This document shows positions 20,263-31,369 of a stretch of DNA of 64,000 bases, piece by piece (the first letter of the stretch is position 1; the number at the start of each line of letters is the position of its first letter). The DNA is from Luidia sarsii. Lineage: Eukaryota > Echinodermata > Asteroidea > Paxillosida > Luidiidae. The position numbers and the translations under genes were made by a program. The notes beneath the pieces are model-generated. The model did not search any database. It was not told the DNA's origin and worked only from the letters and a program-made list of their open reading frames with translations. The DNA is taken from assembly GCA_949987565.1 (NCBI GenBank), contig OX465103.1, forward strand, positions 26,621,335-26,685,334, in the 5' to 3' direction.

Positions 20263-20615
20263 CTTCCCAAATAGTCAACTAGTCTTTGCCGGGGTGGGGG
20301 CGCCAGTCAGAAGCATTCAACCATTAACCAGTACTGCTGTACTTCATTTAATCTTTTTTTAATAAAGGGTAAAACCATGACTTTAATGGCCATTGATTGA
20401 AGCTACATGTATTGCTGCATCAGCTGCATCCATGTACAACCAACATGGGCTTCTGATAGACAGTACCGTATGATACAGAATCTATACTACAGTAATATGC
20501 AAAAACTTTGCAACTGCTTGTACGTGAAACCAACCAAAAAGCAAACCAAATCAGGTTGGCCTGACGTTTCCATCCAAGCAGGATCTTTCCTTCTGCCTTT
20601 GAGAAAGGTCCTGCT
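20263..20615 (-). mobile_element. Second copy of the composite repeat body
   Basis: From CCTTCCCAAATAGTCAACTA through GCATCCATGTACAACCAACA to TTTGAGAAAGGTCCTGCT, it matches 15,303-15,660 with only scattered substitutions and small indels. It lacks the tRNA-like head. The far P1 arm is truncated at about 20,612. Confidence 0.85.
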
Positions 20616-20809
20616 GAGAATTGGCTCAGCACAAAGTGGTTGAGAACCCAAATTACAGCAGCTGAAGCAAAACTTATCTTCGCTTGTGTTCAGTGAAGTC
20701 TGCACCAAACAAACAACAGTCGAGAGCAATCAACATTCACATGAATATGGCTGAAGTGATATAAAAAATAAATGTTGCAAATCACTCATTGCAAGAACTA
20801 GTAACACCA

Positions 20810-20900
20810 AGGCCCCTAAAATACCAAAATTGGACGGCCGCCAGCACCCAGAAATGTTGAGTTACTAGCTCTCCTCAGGGACCTACCCGTTTTTCAAAAA
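20810..20900. mobile_element. Fragment of palindromic family P2
   Basis: It carries CCAGAAATGTTGAGTTACTA followed by CTCTCCTCAGGGAC, matching the CCGAAATGTTGAGTTACCAG core at 9,840-9,880 and the inverted form AACTCAACATTTCGGGCAG at 43,211. Confidence 0.55.
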
Positions 20901-21369
20901 GACTTTATGCAAACAGCGTCACCAGAGACATTGGCCCCTCGCATGCACGTACGTGTACGTGTCATACACCTTGGCAGTTTGTGGGTCTAAACCCCCATGA
21001 CACCAATCCTTTTTTCTTTCTTTTTCTCGGAGGGGAAAAAAAACATCACCCCTCTCAACTAGAGTCTGGGCAAACTCTCTGTAAATCCTTCCTCACTTTG
21101 GTGCTGGTGGCGTGATAGCTTAGTCAGAGACCGCAAGACAGCCCAGGTAGAGGGAGATGATGGGTTGGTCTAAGATGGCCCACTTCTGTCAGCCAAGTTC
21201 AGGTTGCCTCGCTTCATGTACAAGGGCACAGTCCCACAGACTGACACAGCTCCGTTTTTCTTGGAATTATTAGTAGTCTGGGGCGAGGCCCAAGTTCGTA
21301 GTCAAGTCTTTCGCTTAGCCACATCTTATGAGACTTGAAGATTTTCATGGTGAGAATAGCAGGAGTAAT

Positions 21370-21535
21370 AGGTTTGCGGTGACACCATGCAAAGTTCTCT
21401 CTTTTGTGAGCATGTGCGGTTCTGAAAAGAACCGGAGGAACTCGACGTTTCAAACAGTATACTCTGTTCGTCTTCGAGAGACTGCTGGATTCTAACTGGG
21501 AGTGAGGCTTAAGTAGATCCCTCTTTACACTACTT
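21370..21535. mobile_element. Palindromic family P2 copy, degenerate
   Basis: It opens with the family terminus GGTTTGCGGTGACACCATG and contains GGTTCTGAAAAGAACCGGAG followed by AACTCGACGTTTCAAACAG. These are the same modules as in the fuller copies at 43,130 and 55,811. Confidence 0.6.
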
Positions 21536-21584
21536 AAGTCCCACCATTTTTGTATTGATGAAAAATACAGAAAGTATCCTTGAT

Positions 21585-21790
21585 TGGTACCCCCACCCCG
21601 ACAAAGACTAGTTCACTATTTTGTGAAGGCCACCATATAAGGGCCAGATAGCTCAGATGGTAAGAGCACCGGTACGCAAAACCAGAGGTCTCGGGTTCAA
21701 ATCCCGGGTTCAGCCCAAGTCTTCGTTACCAATTTTTCGATTTGTTCAAAAGTTCCCGCTCAGTTTTTCTGTTCTTTGTTTGACGTTCTT
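21585..21790 (+). mobile_element. tRNA-derived SINE, family S1 (best-preserved head)
   Basis: The tRNA-like head spans about 21,641-21,716. Box A is TAGCTCAGATGGTAAGAGCA and box B is GGGTTCAAATCCCGG. An anticodon-arm-like CCGGT-ACGCAAA-ACCAG gives GCA at the anticodon position, so descent from tRNA-Cys is possible. The acceptor stem GGGCC...AGCCC is weak and the loop lacks U33, so this is a SINE and not a working tRNA. The 3' body contains TTTTTCGATTTGTTCAAAAG, shared with other copies. Confidence 0.8.
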
Positions 21791-22324
21791 TAGTTTGTCT
21801 TCGAAGTCACAAGTCTTAGAAGCCAGCCTGTATGGTTTTCAAAGTGTATAAATCATAAAGTATTCATGACAGTTGCTTACAAATGTGACTATTGATTGCT
21901 TTTACAATAATGTGCAGTTTACAATAAAGAAAGCGTTAAACAGGGGCACCGCAGTGCAGAGCTCTGTACAACCATGTGTAAAGCATTGATTGAAAGGAAA
22001 CACCCTTTGTTGTGCAAGACGGTTCCCATCTTCACGCTCATGACAAGATTACAGGCGGCCACTGGTAATAACTGGGCGGAATACCGATCAATAATTCAAT
22101 GATCCACGCTTCTGTTGGACACCAGGGACTAGGAACAAATTAAACTGAGCTGCTCGTGTTGTCCTTTGTCAGCGGGTTTTTACAAAACTTGCAACTGTCT
22201 GACAAACTCCAGAGAGTTCCCCTCTTTGAACAGTGCGTCGGACAACACTTGGCTAGCCACTGTACAGTGTATGTGGCCGAGTGGCTCACACATTGAAGCA
22301 CTGGTCATTTCCAACGATGTGCAC

Positions 22325-22935
22325 GTACAGTAGCTCAGTCAGTTGAAGCAAGCCCTTGTCAGTTGGGCCTAGCCCTAGTCAGTTGGACATGCATGTACAT
22401 GTACATGTAGCCCTAGTCAGTTGGAACAAGCCCTAGTCAGTTGGAACTGCTGTACATGTATCCCTAGTCAGTTGGCCTAGCCCTAGTCAGCTGGGCCTAG
22501 CCCTAGTCGGTTGGAACTACATGTACATGTACATGTAGCCCTAGTCAGTTGGGCCTAGCCCTACTCAGCTGGGCCTAGCCCTAGTCAGTTGGAACTACAT
22601 GTACATGTACATGTAGCCCTAGTCATAGCCCTAGTCAGCTGGGCCTACATGTAGCTCTAGTCAGCTGGGCCTAGCCCTAGTCAGTTTGAACAACATGTAC
22701 TTGTATGTACATGTAGCCCTAGTCATAGCCCTAGTCAGCTGGGCCTAGCTCTAGTCAGCTGGGCCTAGCTCTAGTCAGCTGGGCCTAGCCCTAGTCAGTT
22801 GGAACTACATGTAGCCCTAGTCATAGCCCTAGTCAGCTTGGCCTAGCTCTAGTCAGCTGGGCCTAGCCCTAGTCAGTTGGAACTACATGTAGCCCTAGTC
22901 AGTCGCCTAGACCTAACCCTGGTCAATTGGGCCTA
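22325..22935. repeat. CCCTAGTCAGTTGGGCCTAG minisatellite with embedded ACATGTAC
   Basis: About 20-bp units AGCCCTAGTCAGTTGG with GGCCT, GAACT or GAACA linkers. Several units carry an inserted ACTACATGTACATGTACATG block, so the ACATGT palindrome has been amplified inside the unit. Confidence 0.95.
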
Positions 22936-23364
22936 GCTGACAGGAGGGGGGAAATCCAGGGCCCGTGTTCTCTTAGAAAACTGCCATGTATTTGGGGTTA
23001 AGGTTACAAAGTACAGTGGTACTGTACACGTACAGTAGACAAATGCATGAATAACTTATTTATGACAACAATGAATAACTGATGTCAAGTACAATGGAAA
23101 TGTCACACAAGAGCATACAGTGTACTAAACCACAATGCCCAACACTAACTGGCTATTCGCACACACAAGCGAGTCCACGTACTTCAGCATTTCACACATG
23201 CACAGGCAATCATTCCTCGACCAGAACCCCCCTGCTGATGGGGTACCGAGCATGCGTGCACACTTTAAGTGCAAGCGGGGGTGACGGTTACCAGTTCGTG
23301 TGTGCTGCTACACGCACGTATGTGTATTAGTTAACTCTTGACAAACTGTACGTACTGTACATGT

Positions 23365-23905
23365 AGACCTCTCCCTGTCCCCCTCCCTTTCCCTCTCCCT
23401 TCTTCTGCCTCTCACTCCATCTTCCTCCCTCTGCTTCTCCCTATCTCCCTTCCCCTCCCGGTGCCTGTCCCTGTCCTTCTCCCTCCTTCTCCCTTTCACT
23501 CCCTCTCCCTCCATCTCCCTCTCCCTCCCACTGCCTCCTCCGCCTCTCCCTCCCTCCATCTCCCTCTCCCCTCTCTCTCCCCTCCCTCCCTCCTTCCCTC
23601 CATCTCCCTCCCTCCTTCTGCCTCTCGCTCCCTCTCCTCTTCCTCCCACTGCCTCTCCCCTGCCTCTCCTCTCCCTCTCCCGTCCTCTCACTCTCCCTAC
23701 ACCTCCTTCTCCCCTTCCCTTCCCTGCCTCTCCTCTCCCTCTCCCTTTATCTCCCTCTCCCTTCCCTCCCACCTTCCCTCCATCTCCCTCCTTATGCCTC
23801 TCACTCCCTCTCCCCTCCCTCCCACTGCCTCTCCCCTGCCTCTCCTCTCCCTCTCCCTCTACTGTCCTCTCCCCTCTCTACCTCTCCCAATCTCTCTCTT
23901 TCTCT
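23365..23905. repeat. CTCCCTCTCCC pyrimidine tract
   Basis: About 540 bp of almost pure C/T on the plus strand with irregular CCTCTCCCTCC units. Open frames across it (Ser/Pro/Leu-rich, or Gly/Arg/Glu-rich in reverse) are compositional. Confidence 0.95.
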
Positions 23906-24221
23906 AGTTTAGAAGGGGTCACGCCTTCAGATCATCTGCTTGCTGGCTGGGACCAGTGTGGAGGATAAACAAGATTGGAAGCAGGCCTTAAGTCAACTGC
24001 AGCTGTGGCCAGTGCAGACCAGACCGCATCAATTCCATTTAAGGCTTACAGAAATGGGGAATAAATAAGCAGGGGAAAAAGTGCACTGGATTTATACCTG
24101 GGGGCTCACAAATACATGCATACATGAAGCAAAGTACAGTACTTAGACACTGTACTGTACATGTACATGAACATTTGATAGCATTGCATGTTCATTTAAC
24201 AGTGCATTTAGATTTGGGGAT

Positions 24222-24545
24222 TCATCATCACCATCATCACCATCATCATATCATTGCTAGCACCATCATCCCCATCATCCCCATCATCACTATCATCACC
24301 ATCATCGTCATCATAATCATCGCCATCATCACCATCATCATATCATTGCTATCACCATCATCACCATCATCATATCATTGCTATCACCATCATCACCATC
24401 ATCATATTATTGCTATCACCATCATCCTTATCATCGCCATCATCACTATCATCTTTATCATCTTCATCATTGCATCACCATCGTTGCCATTGTCGCCACT
24501 GTCAACATCGCCGTTGCCATCGCCATCATCATCGCCACCACGAAA
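24222..24545. repeat. (ATC/ACC) trinucleotide array
   Basis: About 320 bp of CATCATCACCATCATC with a repeated ATATCATTGCTATCACCATC interruption present several times. The Ile/His-rich frames are repeat artefacts. Confidence 0.95.
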
Positions 24546-25129
24546 TCGATATGCTACGTGAACAAATGGAACGCTCTCTATTGTCCTGCCAAGATGAGCA
24601 AAAAAAATTAAAAGCATCCGTTTACTCCCTCTGTATGCAGTGGGTAGTTTTTTAATCAAGTTCCGTGGAGGTACCTCTGCACCTCGGTGAGTGTTTATAA
24701 CTCAATGCATAACATCTAAGGCAAGGTTGCTTTCTGGCAGCAGAAAAGCCATCGGTTGAGCAAGCACCCTTTGTACGCACCTAGGCCAGGCATTAATCAT
24801 GCCCCAATGATTGTCAAGCAGACAACAGACAATGCGACATCAAAGAGAATGGCATCACTAACCAAAGCTGACCAATCAAATTCACCCACGAAAGATCCCA
24901 GTAGTCGTTTCCTCCAGCTCTCGTCTCGAGACCCTCCCGTCGGACAGACACATTTCTGCGACCGATCATTGCGAGGGAACTACACTGAGTCAGTGCGCCA
25001 AGTTTTGCACGGTTGAGAGAGACTTTTCCCGGGCTCAATCGTTTGCAGTTGGGTGTAGAGACGTTGCACCGTCCATTCGGGGAGGGTTTAGGCTGTGGCT
25101 GAGGCTGCCTTACCTGGGCAACAGCCACG

Positions 25130-25885
25130 ATGTTGGGGACACAAAGCCTCCGCCTCCTCCTCCTCCTCGGGGGGCTTGCGTTTCTCACGGCTAGTCTCGG
25201 TGGCCAGGCCGCCTCTTTGACCTGCCCGGAGGGCTGGCTGTCGGCCGACGGCCTCCAATCCTGCTACAGGGGTTTCCTGGACAACCGGACAACCTGGCCG
25301 GACGCTCGCCGGACATGCAAGGCACTGGACAGTGAGCTGCTGGTGGTCAACTCTTCGACCGAGGCCAGCTTCATCCGAGACTGGGTCCACGGCATCTACC
25401 CGGACCTCTACTTGAACTCTACCCAGAGGCGGGTCTGGCTGGGCTGCATTGAGAGGGACGGCGCCAGGGTGTGCTACGACGACAACCAGGAGTTGGCCGA
25501 ACCCGCAGGCGCTGAAGACTGCAGCGCTCTGTCGCCCTTGGCTTCGGTCATTTTAGACCGCAAGTGCTCGGATAATTTCTATCGCATCATCTGCGAAAGG
25601 CGGCTGGCAGAGCGTCAACCATTGACCCGCCACTGCCACGCCGTCGCCGCCGTGGGGGAGGCAAGCCCGGCCACGCCCTTCACCTGCCTCCTGGGCCACG
25701 CCTACTCGGTTGCTAGGATATGGCACCCCGCCCAGTGCTGCATGGCCTGCGCCAGGGATCCTGCCTGCAGATCCTTCAACCTGGTCGGAGATCAGTGCCA
25801 GCTCAACGACGCAACCATCTCCGAGGTCAACGCCGAAGCGCTCGTAACCCCCTCCACCGAATGCGCCAACTACGAGCTGATGTAA
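25130..25885 (+). CDS. Secreted C-type lectin-like plus PAN/apple domain protein (single exon)
   Basis: Complete 251-residue frame. The ATG has A at -3 (CCACGATG). Residues 1-28 form a signal peptide (MLGTQSLRLLLLLGGLAFLT core). Residues 32-156 are a C-type lectin-like fold: CPEGW, Cys45, Trp56-x-x-Ala-x-x-x-Cys63, the WIGL-equivalent VWLGC at 102-106, then Cys131, Cys146 and Cys155. The EPN/QPD and WND calcium-sugar motifs are absent, so calcium-dependent sugar binding is doubtful. Residues 169-245 fit a PAN/apple domain: CC-x-x-C at 203-207, CRSFN at 213-217, CQLN at 223-226, final Cys245. Candidate N-glycosylation sites are N52, N74 and N96. No transmembrane segment. Such proteins act in extracellular recognition or adhesion; the ligand is unknown. 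No splice signal interrupts the frame. A possible polyadenylation signal AATAAA lies at 26,680. Confidence 0.85.
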   Translation: MLGTQSLRLLLLLGGLAFLTASLGGQAASLTCPEGWLSADGLQSCYRGFLDNRTTWPDARRTCKALDSELLVVNSSTEASFIRDWVHGIYPDLYLNSTQRRVWLGCIERDGARVCYDDNQELAEPAGAEDCSALSPLASVILDRKCSDNFYRIICERRLAERQPLTRHCHAVAAVGEASPATPFTCLLGHAYSVARIWHPAQCCMACARDPACRSFNLVGDQCQLNDATISEVNAEALVTPSTECANYELM

Positions 25886-27375
25886 CATCAGAGATGTCTT
25901 ACAGGAATTCTACATGTTCCTTAGACACACTGTAAATATAACGCACAGTACATGTACAGTACAGTTTTTTCTACCAACCAGCCAAGCTAACAGACTTACA
26001 TTTCAACTGGTCTACATGCAGCAGTTGGGTTGTCAAGCTTATACTGGATTGGATGTCACGCTTTGGTTTGGGTCGGGTTTTTTTCCTTCAACTGACCAAC
26101 CAGACAGTCAAACTTTAATTTTTTTTTAACTGTTGCTCCACTGGCCGGCAGTCTGTGGTGAGCTGCATTTCATTCCCTTTCAAGACAGATGGACAAAAAA
26201 CAAATCACCACATCCTATACAACTGGAAAGCCTTTTGCAGTGGGAAGCTAGTCATTCTACGTAATTACTTCAGACTTTGAGTTGAACGTTGACTATTTTG
26301 ATCCGGTAGCCAGCTCACCAAGTAGGCTTTTAATTTCAACTGGCTCATTTCTGTTCTGTTTTGCTACTGGCCCGCATTTAGCGACGGTGCATCGCTTGCT
26401 ACTGTACTGTATTTTAGGCTGATGGCTGGAGGTTTTGCTGAAGTTCTTCACACTCGGTGTTGCTCACTGGGTCTGGAACACTCACAGACAAAGCTCTGAT
26501 TATCATTATCATCAATACTACTACATGTATCAATTCTTATTCTCAAAAGTTAGAGGGCCTGACGTTTCACTCCTAGCCAGTAGCAGGACTTTTCTCCAAA
26601 GAAATTCTTAAGTAGAAATTCTGCTACTCTCACCATGAAAACCTTCAAATCTCAATTTCCAATCAATCATCAGACCCAAAATAAAGGAAGGGCCTTCCAC
26701 TGAGGCCTTTATGAAAGGTGCTATGAGACAAGAAACATCAGGCCTACATGTAAAAGCTGCTTAAATGATTCATATATCTAAGGTCATTCTGTGAGAAAGC
26801 TGCTTGCAACATTGGTCTTGTAGCCATGTACATGTACATGTACATTAATTAAAAGAGCAGATATGAATTGAAACCATGGTCCCATCTGGTTGAATGTATC
26901 CCAGACATGCACACACGGACAGTAGAGGATAGCTACTGTAGAACTAAGGGCAACCTTGATGTCCCCAACGCTGATGTGATAAACAATCAACCACACTATA
27001 CATGTTTACAATGTTCATCTTTTCTGTGAGTGTGTGCAGTTCATAGTATACTGTTCAAAACATGAACCACATTAAGAACAACATTAACAGAGAAATTGCA
27101 TGGTCTTATCGCAAACCTGTACATGTATCACTTATTCTGATAGGAAATTGTATAAATATGGTGGGCTACATGTACATGTACAGTGTAAGCTAGTACTGTA
27201 CATGCACCACTACCAGAGAGTCATCCTGAATCGGCTCCGGTCAAGACCATACTGTCCAATGTATGTGCCGAGACAGATGCTGAAGAACTACATGTACGTA
27301 GGGGTGTTCACTTTGCTTGACACTGAATAATGAAGTAGGTGAACACAGTCCTAATTTCTAAATACCAGCACCAGT
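25886..27375. other. Downstream flank of the lectin gene; 3' UTR candidate and P1 remnants
   Basis: No second gene was seen. A degenerate P1 pair is present: AGGGCCTGACGTTTCACTCC at about 26,553 and a reversed remnant (TTTATGAAAGGTGCTATGAG, ending ACATCAGGCC) at about 26,708-26,742. Scattered ACATGTAC motifs occur after 26,820. Confidence 0.55.
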
Positions 27376-27437
27376 TTCTTTATTTGTTTGTTTGTTTGTT
27401 TGTTTATTGTTGTTGTTGTTGTTGTTGTTGTTGTTTG
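27375..27437. repeat. (GTTT)n-(GTT)n microsatellite
   Basis: A compound simple repeat: five or so GTTT units followed by about ten GTT units. Confidence 0.93.
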
Positions 27438-27940
27438 GGGGCACAAAAAACATCTGCATCATTTGCTGAACCAGAAACTGAGGAGGAAAATGGATCAAAG
27501 TCCCTTCAAAAACCTCACAATTTCTAAGCGGAGTCATTCTGGCGGTGTGAAGTCAGCACACGTACCGGTACTATACCCCCCCCCCCCCCTCCCCAAAAAG
27601 AAATCTCTTCTGGATTTGATTTCTTCTTCACTGCACGTAGTTTCCACCTTGGCCTCACTGCGTCCACCTGCCTCTGTCAATACTGGCCTACCCACAATGC
27701 CCCGCTGCTTCAGACGTCGCAGCGACCCACAACAGAGCATGTCCAATTCCTCACACCACTGCGAGGCAGAGTGCGACAAACCGTAACAAACCCATCTCAA
27801 AGCTATCACAGCATCACACGTAGCCAAAATTTATTCATTTCTCTTTTAAAACCTTTTTTTTTTAAAGAAAATGAAGCAGCCAATGCATTTAGAATTTGTA
27901 TGTACATGTACATGTATATAATAAAATATGTCTTCAAATT

Positions 27941-28095
27941 TAGTGGGCCTGACGTTTCGATCCTAGCAGGACCTTTCTCTGCCTTCTCTGCCTTTGAGAA
28001 CGGTCCTGCTAGGATCGAAACGTCAGACCCACTAAATTTTAAGATTTGCATTTTGGTAATTTTAGTCAGTAAGCAGTTTGCAAGATTTTTGTATA
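27941..28095. mobile_element. Foldback element family P1, intact copy
   Basis: Arms GTGGGCCTGACGTTTCGATC and GATCGAAACGTCAGACCCAC surround a loop containing a duplicated CTCTGCCTT. The tail TTTTAGTCAGTAAGCAGTTTG and TTTTTGTATATCA is the same as at 3,960-3,997, so the two copies are closely related. Confidence 0.88.
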
Positions 28096-28739
28096 TCATA
28101 TTAAAATATGGTTAGATATATTTACCTTATGACTTTAAGCTGAGTGACAGATTTTAACCTTTCTCAAGGCATACACCCAGAAAATTGATTTTTTTTTTTT
28201 TTTTTACATAAAATTAAAAGTAAACATCAAAGTTTTTAACCTGATCTCAGCATGTGTTTTAAATAATAGTTAGGGGAGAAGAAATATCCAGATGCATTTC
28301 TTTTTTATTATTAATTTGTTTTATTTATTTATGTTTTTACGGGGTTTTTTTTTTTTTTTTTACGGCCGAATAAAAAAAAGGAAATCCGCGGATCCGCGGA
28401 AAAGTTGCATGCCTGGTTATTCCTCAAATCTGGAATATTTCTTCGGGTAATCAGTCAGTCACAGTTTTTTTTTTTGGTTTTTTTTTTCAACTGGCCGCAG
28501 TAAAGGGACAGGGATGGCCCTTTAACGAGCCAGGGATCCTCTGACTTGTCATCTGGCAACCCGTGTTACTAGTAAGTTCCACCGCTGATCATGTCCTGGT
28601 TGGGAATTAGAATGACCATATACAGTACCCGGCGTGTGCCGTCATACAGTACTCAGGTGTGTCTCCTCAGTCAAAGAAGAGCGGCGCACACCTTGGCAAA
28701 TTGGCCAGACAAGCCAGGCATGGCCTAATGAGATGACTG

Positions 28740-29530
28740 CAGGAACAGACAGACGGATAGGCAGCAGCAGAGAGAGAGGGGAGGAGGGAAAGCGAGAGAA
28801 AGAGACAGATTGAGATAGTGAAAGAATGAGGCAAGGGAGACGGAAAGAGAAACAGAGGAAGCGGGGAGGATCAGGAAGAGGCTGTGTCACACACACAAAC
28901 ATAGAAAGGCAAAAGACAGAGAGAGATAAAGTGAGAAAGAGAAAGATACAAAGAGAGACAGGGGAAAATAGAGAAAGAGACGGAGAGACAGAGAGACAGA
29001 GAGACAGAGAGAAAGACAGAGACAGAAAGAAAGAGGGAGACAGAGAAAGAAAGAGAGGGACAGAGGGAGACAGAGAAAGAAAGAGGGGGACAGAGAGAGA
29101 CAGAGAAAAGGGGAGACAGAGAGAGAGACAAACAGACACAGGGTGAGACAGTGAAAGACAGGGAAAGAGGGAAAGAGGGAGACAGAGGGAGACAGAGGGA
29201 GACAGAGAGAGACAGGGAGAAACAGAGAGAGACAGAAAGACAGAGAGACAGAGAGAGACAGAGAGAGACAGAAGGGGGAGAGAGGGGAGAGAGGGGAGAG
29301 AGAGGGAGAGAGAGAGAGGAGGGAGAGGGGAGAGAGAGAGAGAGGGAGAGAGAGAGAGAGAGAGAGAGAGGGGAGAGAGAAAGAGAGGGGGAGAGAGAGA
29401 GGGAGAGAGGGAGAGGGGGGAGAGAGAGAGACAGAGAGAGACAGAGAGAGAGGAGAGACAGGGGGAGATAGGGAGAGACAGAGAGAGACGGAGAAAGAGA
29501 GAGACGGAGAGACAGGGCGAGACTGAGCCA
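28740..29530. repeat. GAGACAGAGA purine minisatellite with (GA)n core
   Basis: About 790 bp of AGAGACAGAGAGAGACAG units, with a (GGGAGAGA)/(GA)n section at 29,275-29,440. It resembles the array in contactin intron 10 in motif and strand orientation. Long Ser/Leu-rich and Arg/Glu-rich open frames here are artefacts. Confidence 0.96.
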
Positions 29531-29939
29531 ACAGATCCACTTACTGGCTCCCTGTCTCTTCTCAATGCTTGCCTGTCAAGATCGCTTAGGACGCTAATGG
29601 AGACTGAGAGAGGATTGAGCAGAGGGGGGTGATTTACCAGCAGTGTTTCCTGGAGTGCCAGTAATGGCTTAGTGCGCACCTCCGCTCTGCACAGACTAAT
29701 GCAAGGCATCCCAACAGTCAGAGTAACACAATTGTTTGGGTCAAGAATGAGTTCCTGACTGGGTGAAGGAGCCCTATGCAAATTTACCATGCAACAAAAA
29801 CCTCACCTGATCTTGAAACATAAAACCCTTATCTTGATTTTACTTTATTTCTACTAGTAAAAAGTAAAACAACAAAGTTTTTCCACTTTCTGTGTTCAGT
29901 TCTAGCACTTTTGTACACATTTTGTACCAATCTCTTCTT

Positions 29940-30540
29940 TCATTCCTTCCCTACTGATTGCCCTTCCCTTTGATCTCATCCTGGTCTGTGTACCAGCTTT
30001 CCTCCTTTGATCCCTTCCCTACTGCCTGCCCTTCCCTTTGCTCCCACCATGGTCTGTCTACCAGCTTCCCTCCTTTGATCCCTTCCCTACTCCCTGCCCT
30101 TCTCATTGATCTCACCTTGGTTTGTCTACCAGCTCTCCTCCTTTGATCCCTTCCCTACTGCTTGCCATTCCCTCTGATCTCACCCTGTTCTGTCAATCAG
30201 CTTTCCTCCTTTGATCCCTTGAATACTGCTTGCCCTTCCCTCTGATCTCACCCTATTCTGTCAATCGGCTTTCCTCCTTTGATCCCTTCCCAACCCCCTG
30301 CCCTTCCCATTGATCTCACCCTGATCTGTCTACCAGCTTTCCTCCTTTGATCCCTTCCCTACTGCTTGCCCTTCCCATTAATATCACCCTGGTCTGTCTA
30401 CCAGCTTTCCTCCTTTGATCCCTTCCCTACTCCCTACCCTTCCCTTTGATCTCAACCTGTTCTGTCTACTACCAGCTCTCCTCCTTCGAGCCCTTCCCTA
30501 CTCCCTGCCCTTCCCTTTGTTCTCACCCTGGTCCGTCTCC
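29940..30540. repeat. About 60-bp CTTTGATCCCTTCCCTACTG minisatellite
   Basis: About ten units: TTTCCTCCTTTGATCCCTTC, CCTACTGCTTGCCCTTCCC, TTTGATCTCACCCTGGTCTG, TCTACCAGC. Units differ by scattered substitutions and small indels. Plus strand pyrimidine-rich. No coding function is apparent. Confidence 0.95.
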
Positions 30541-30877
30541 CTTTGTTCACCTTCTGCCAGTCATCCATATCACATTACTTCTCTCCCATCCAATCTTGTT
30601 TCTCTCCGTGTCATTCTACACTTAAGAGAGCTCCTAAAGATCAAAGCAACAGTCCCTCTAACCTTTTCACAGTTAAAAAAAAAAATTACATCCCAAACAA
30701 TTTTGTAAATAATATTGCAGGTCGCTGAACCAATCTGTCCACATCCTGACAGGTGCAAAATTGGGCACGTATTTTTTTAGTTTCTATTTTTTTTGGGGGG
30801 GGGGGGAGGAGGGAATGCTCTCTTGCTATTATTGTTGTTTTGCAGGTGTTTTTTTTTTTTAAACAAAAAGTACTCAC

Positions 30878-30923
30878 GATTGATGGCAGCCTTCTCCAAG
30901 GATGGAACTCCTCTAGTCTTGGC
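30878..30923 (-). other. Candidate 46-nt exon with good splice sites
   Basis: On the minus strand a pyrimidine-rich stretch (TTTATTTCTCGTGTTGTTTT, GTGCATCTTAG) precedes 46 bases that end at a strong donor, GTGAGTAC. Two of the three frames are open (AKTRGVPSLEKAAIN, or PRLEEFHPWRRLPSI). Same strand as the contactin gene, so it could be a distal untranslated exon of that gene or an exon of another, unseen transcript. It is one of few non-repetitive sites in this region with both splice signals. Confidence 0.4.
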
Positions 30924-31369
30924 CTAAGATGCACAAAACAACACGAGAAATAAAGAGGAATGTTGCCCCTGTTAGTTTTGCATTAAAGCTGTTTGTTTTA
31001 GGCGAGCAGGCAACTGCACGGTCCTAATGGTATACACATCTCGGCAGTCATATTTTTTTTAAGGCTTAACCAGCAGTACCAACCTACATCACAGCCTAAG
31101 CAAAGTACTGTACATGTACAGTGTAGAATTGTAGAAGTCCACCATACTTAACACATAATACTTTGAAGTAAAAGTATTTACTTATTTATGCATATTACTT
31201 GGGTATTGTGTAATAAGATTTGTGTAAATTTGTGTACACAATCTACACGAATGTACATCAAAAGCATGAGCTGATGTACATACAGTACATACATGTACAT
31301 TTGTGTACTCAATGAAGCACTGTGTTTTTTTAGGGTACTCTGGAGTGACTCAGTTAATAGTACAGTGCA

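Noticed and set aside
21641..21716. Functional tRNA gene
   Set aside because: Weak acceptor pairing, no U33, and further diverged copies with shared flanks show it is a SINE head. The same holds for 34,375-34,452.
22325..22935. Telomere-like repeat (CCCTA)
   Set aside because: The CCCTAGTCAGTTGG unit is about 20 bp and irregular, and it lacks consecutive TTAGGG/CCCTAA units.
25130..25885. C-type lectin domain as the N-terminal domain of contactin, as in some arthropod contactins
   Set aside because: It is on the opposite strand, has its own signal peptide and stop codon, and the contactin signal peptide joins Ig1 in frame without it.
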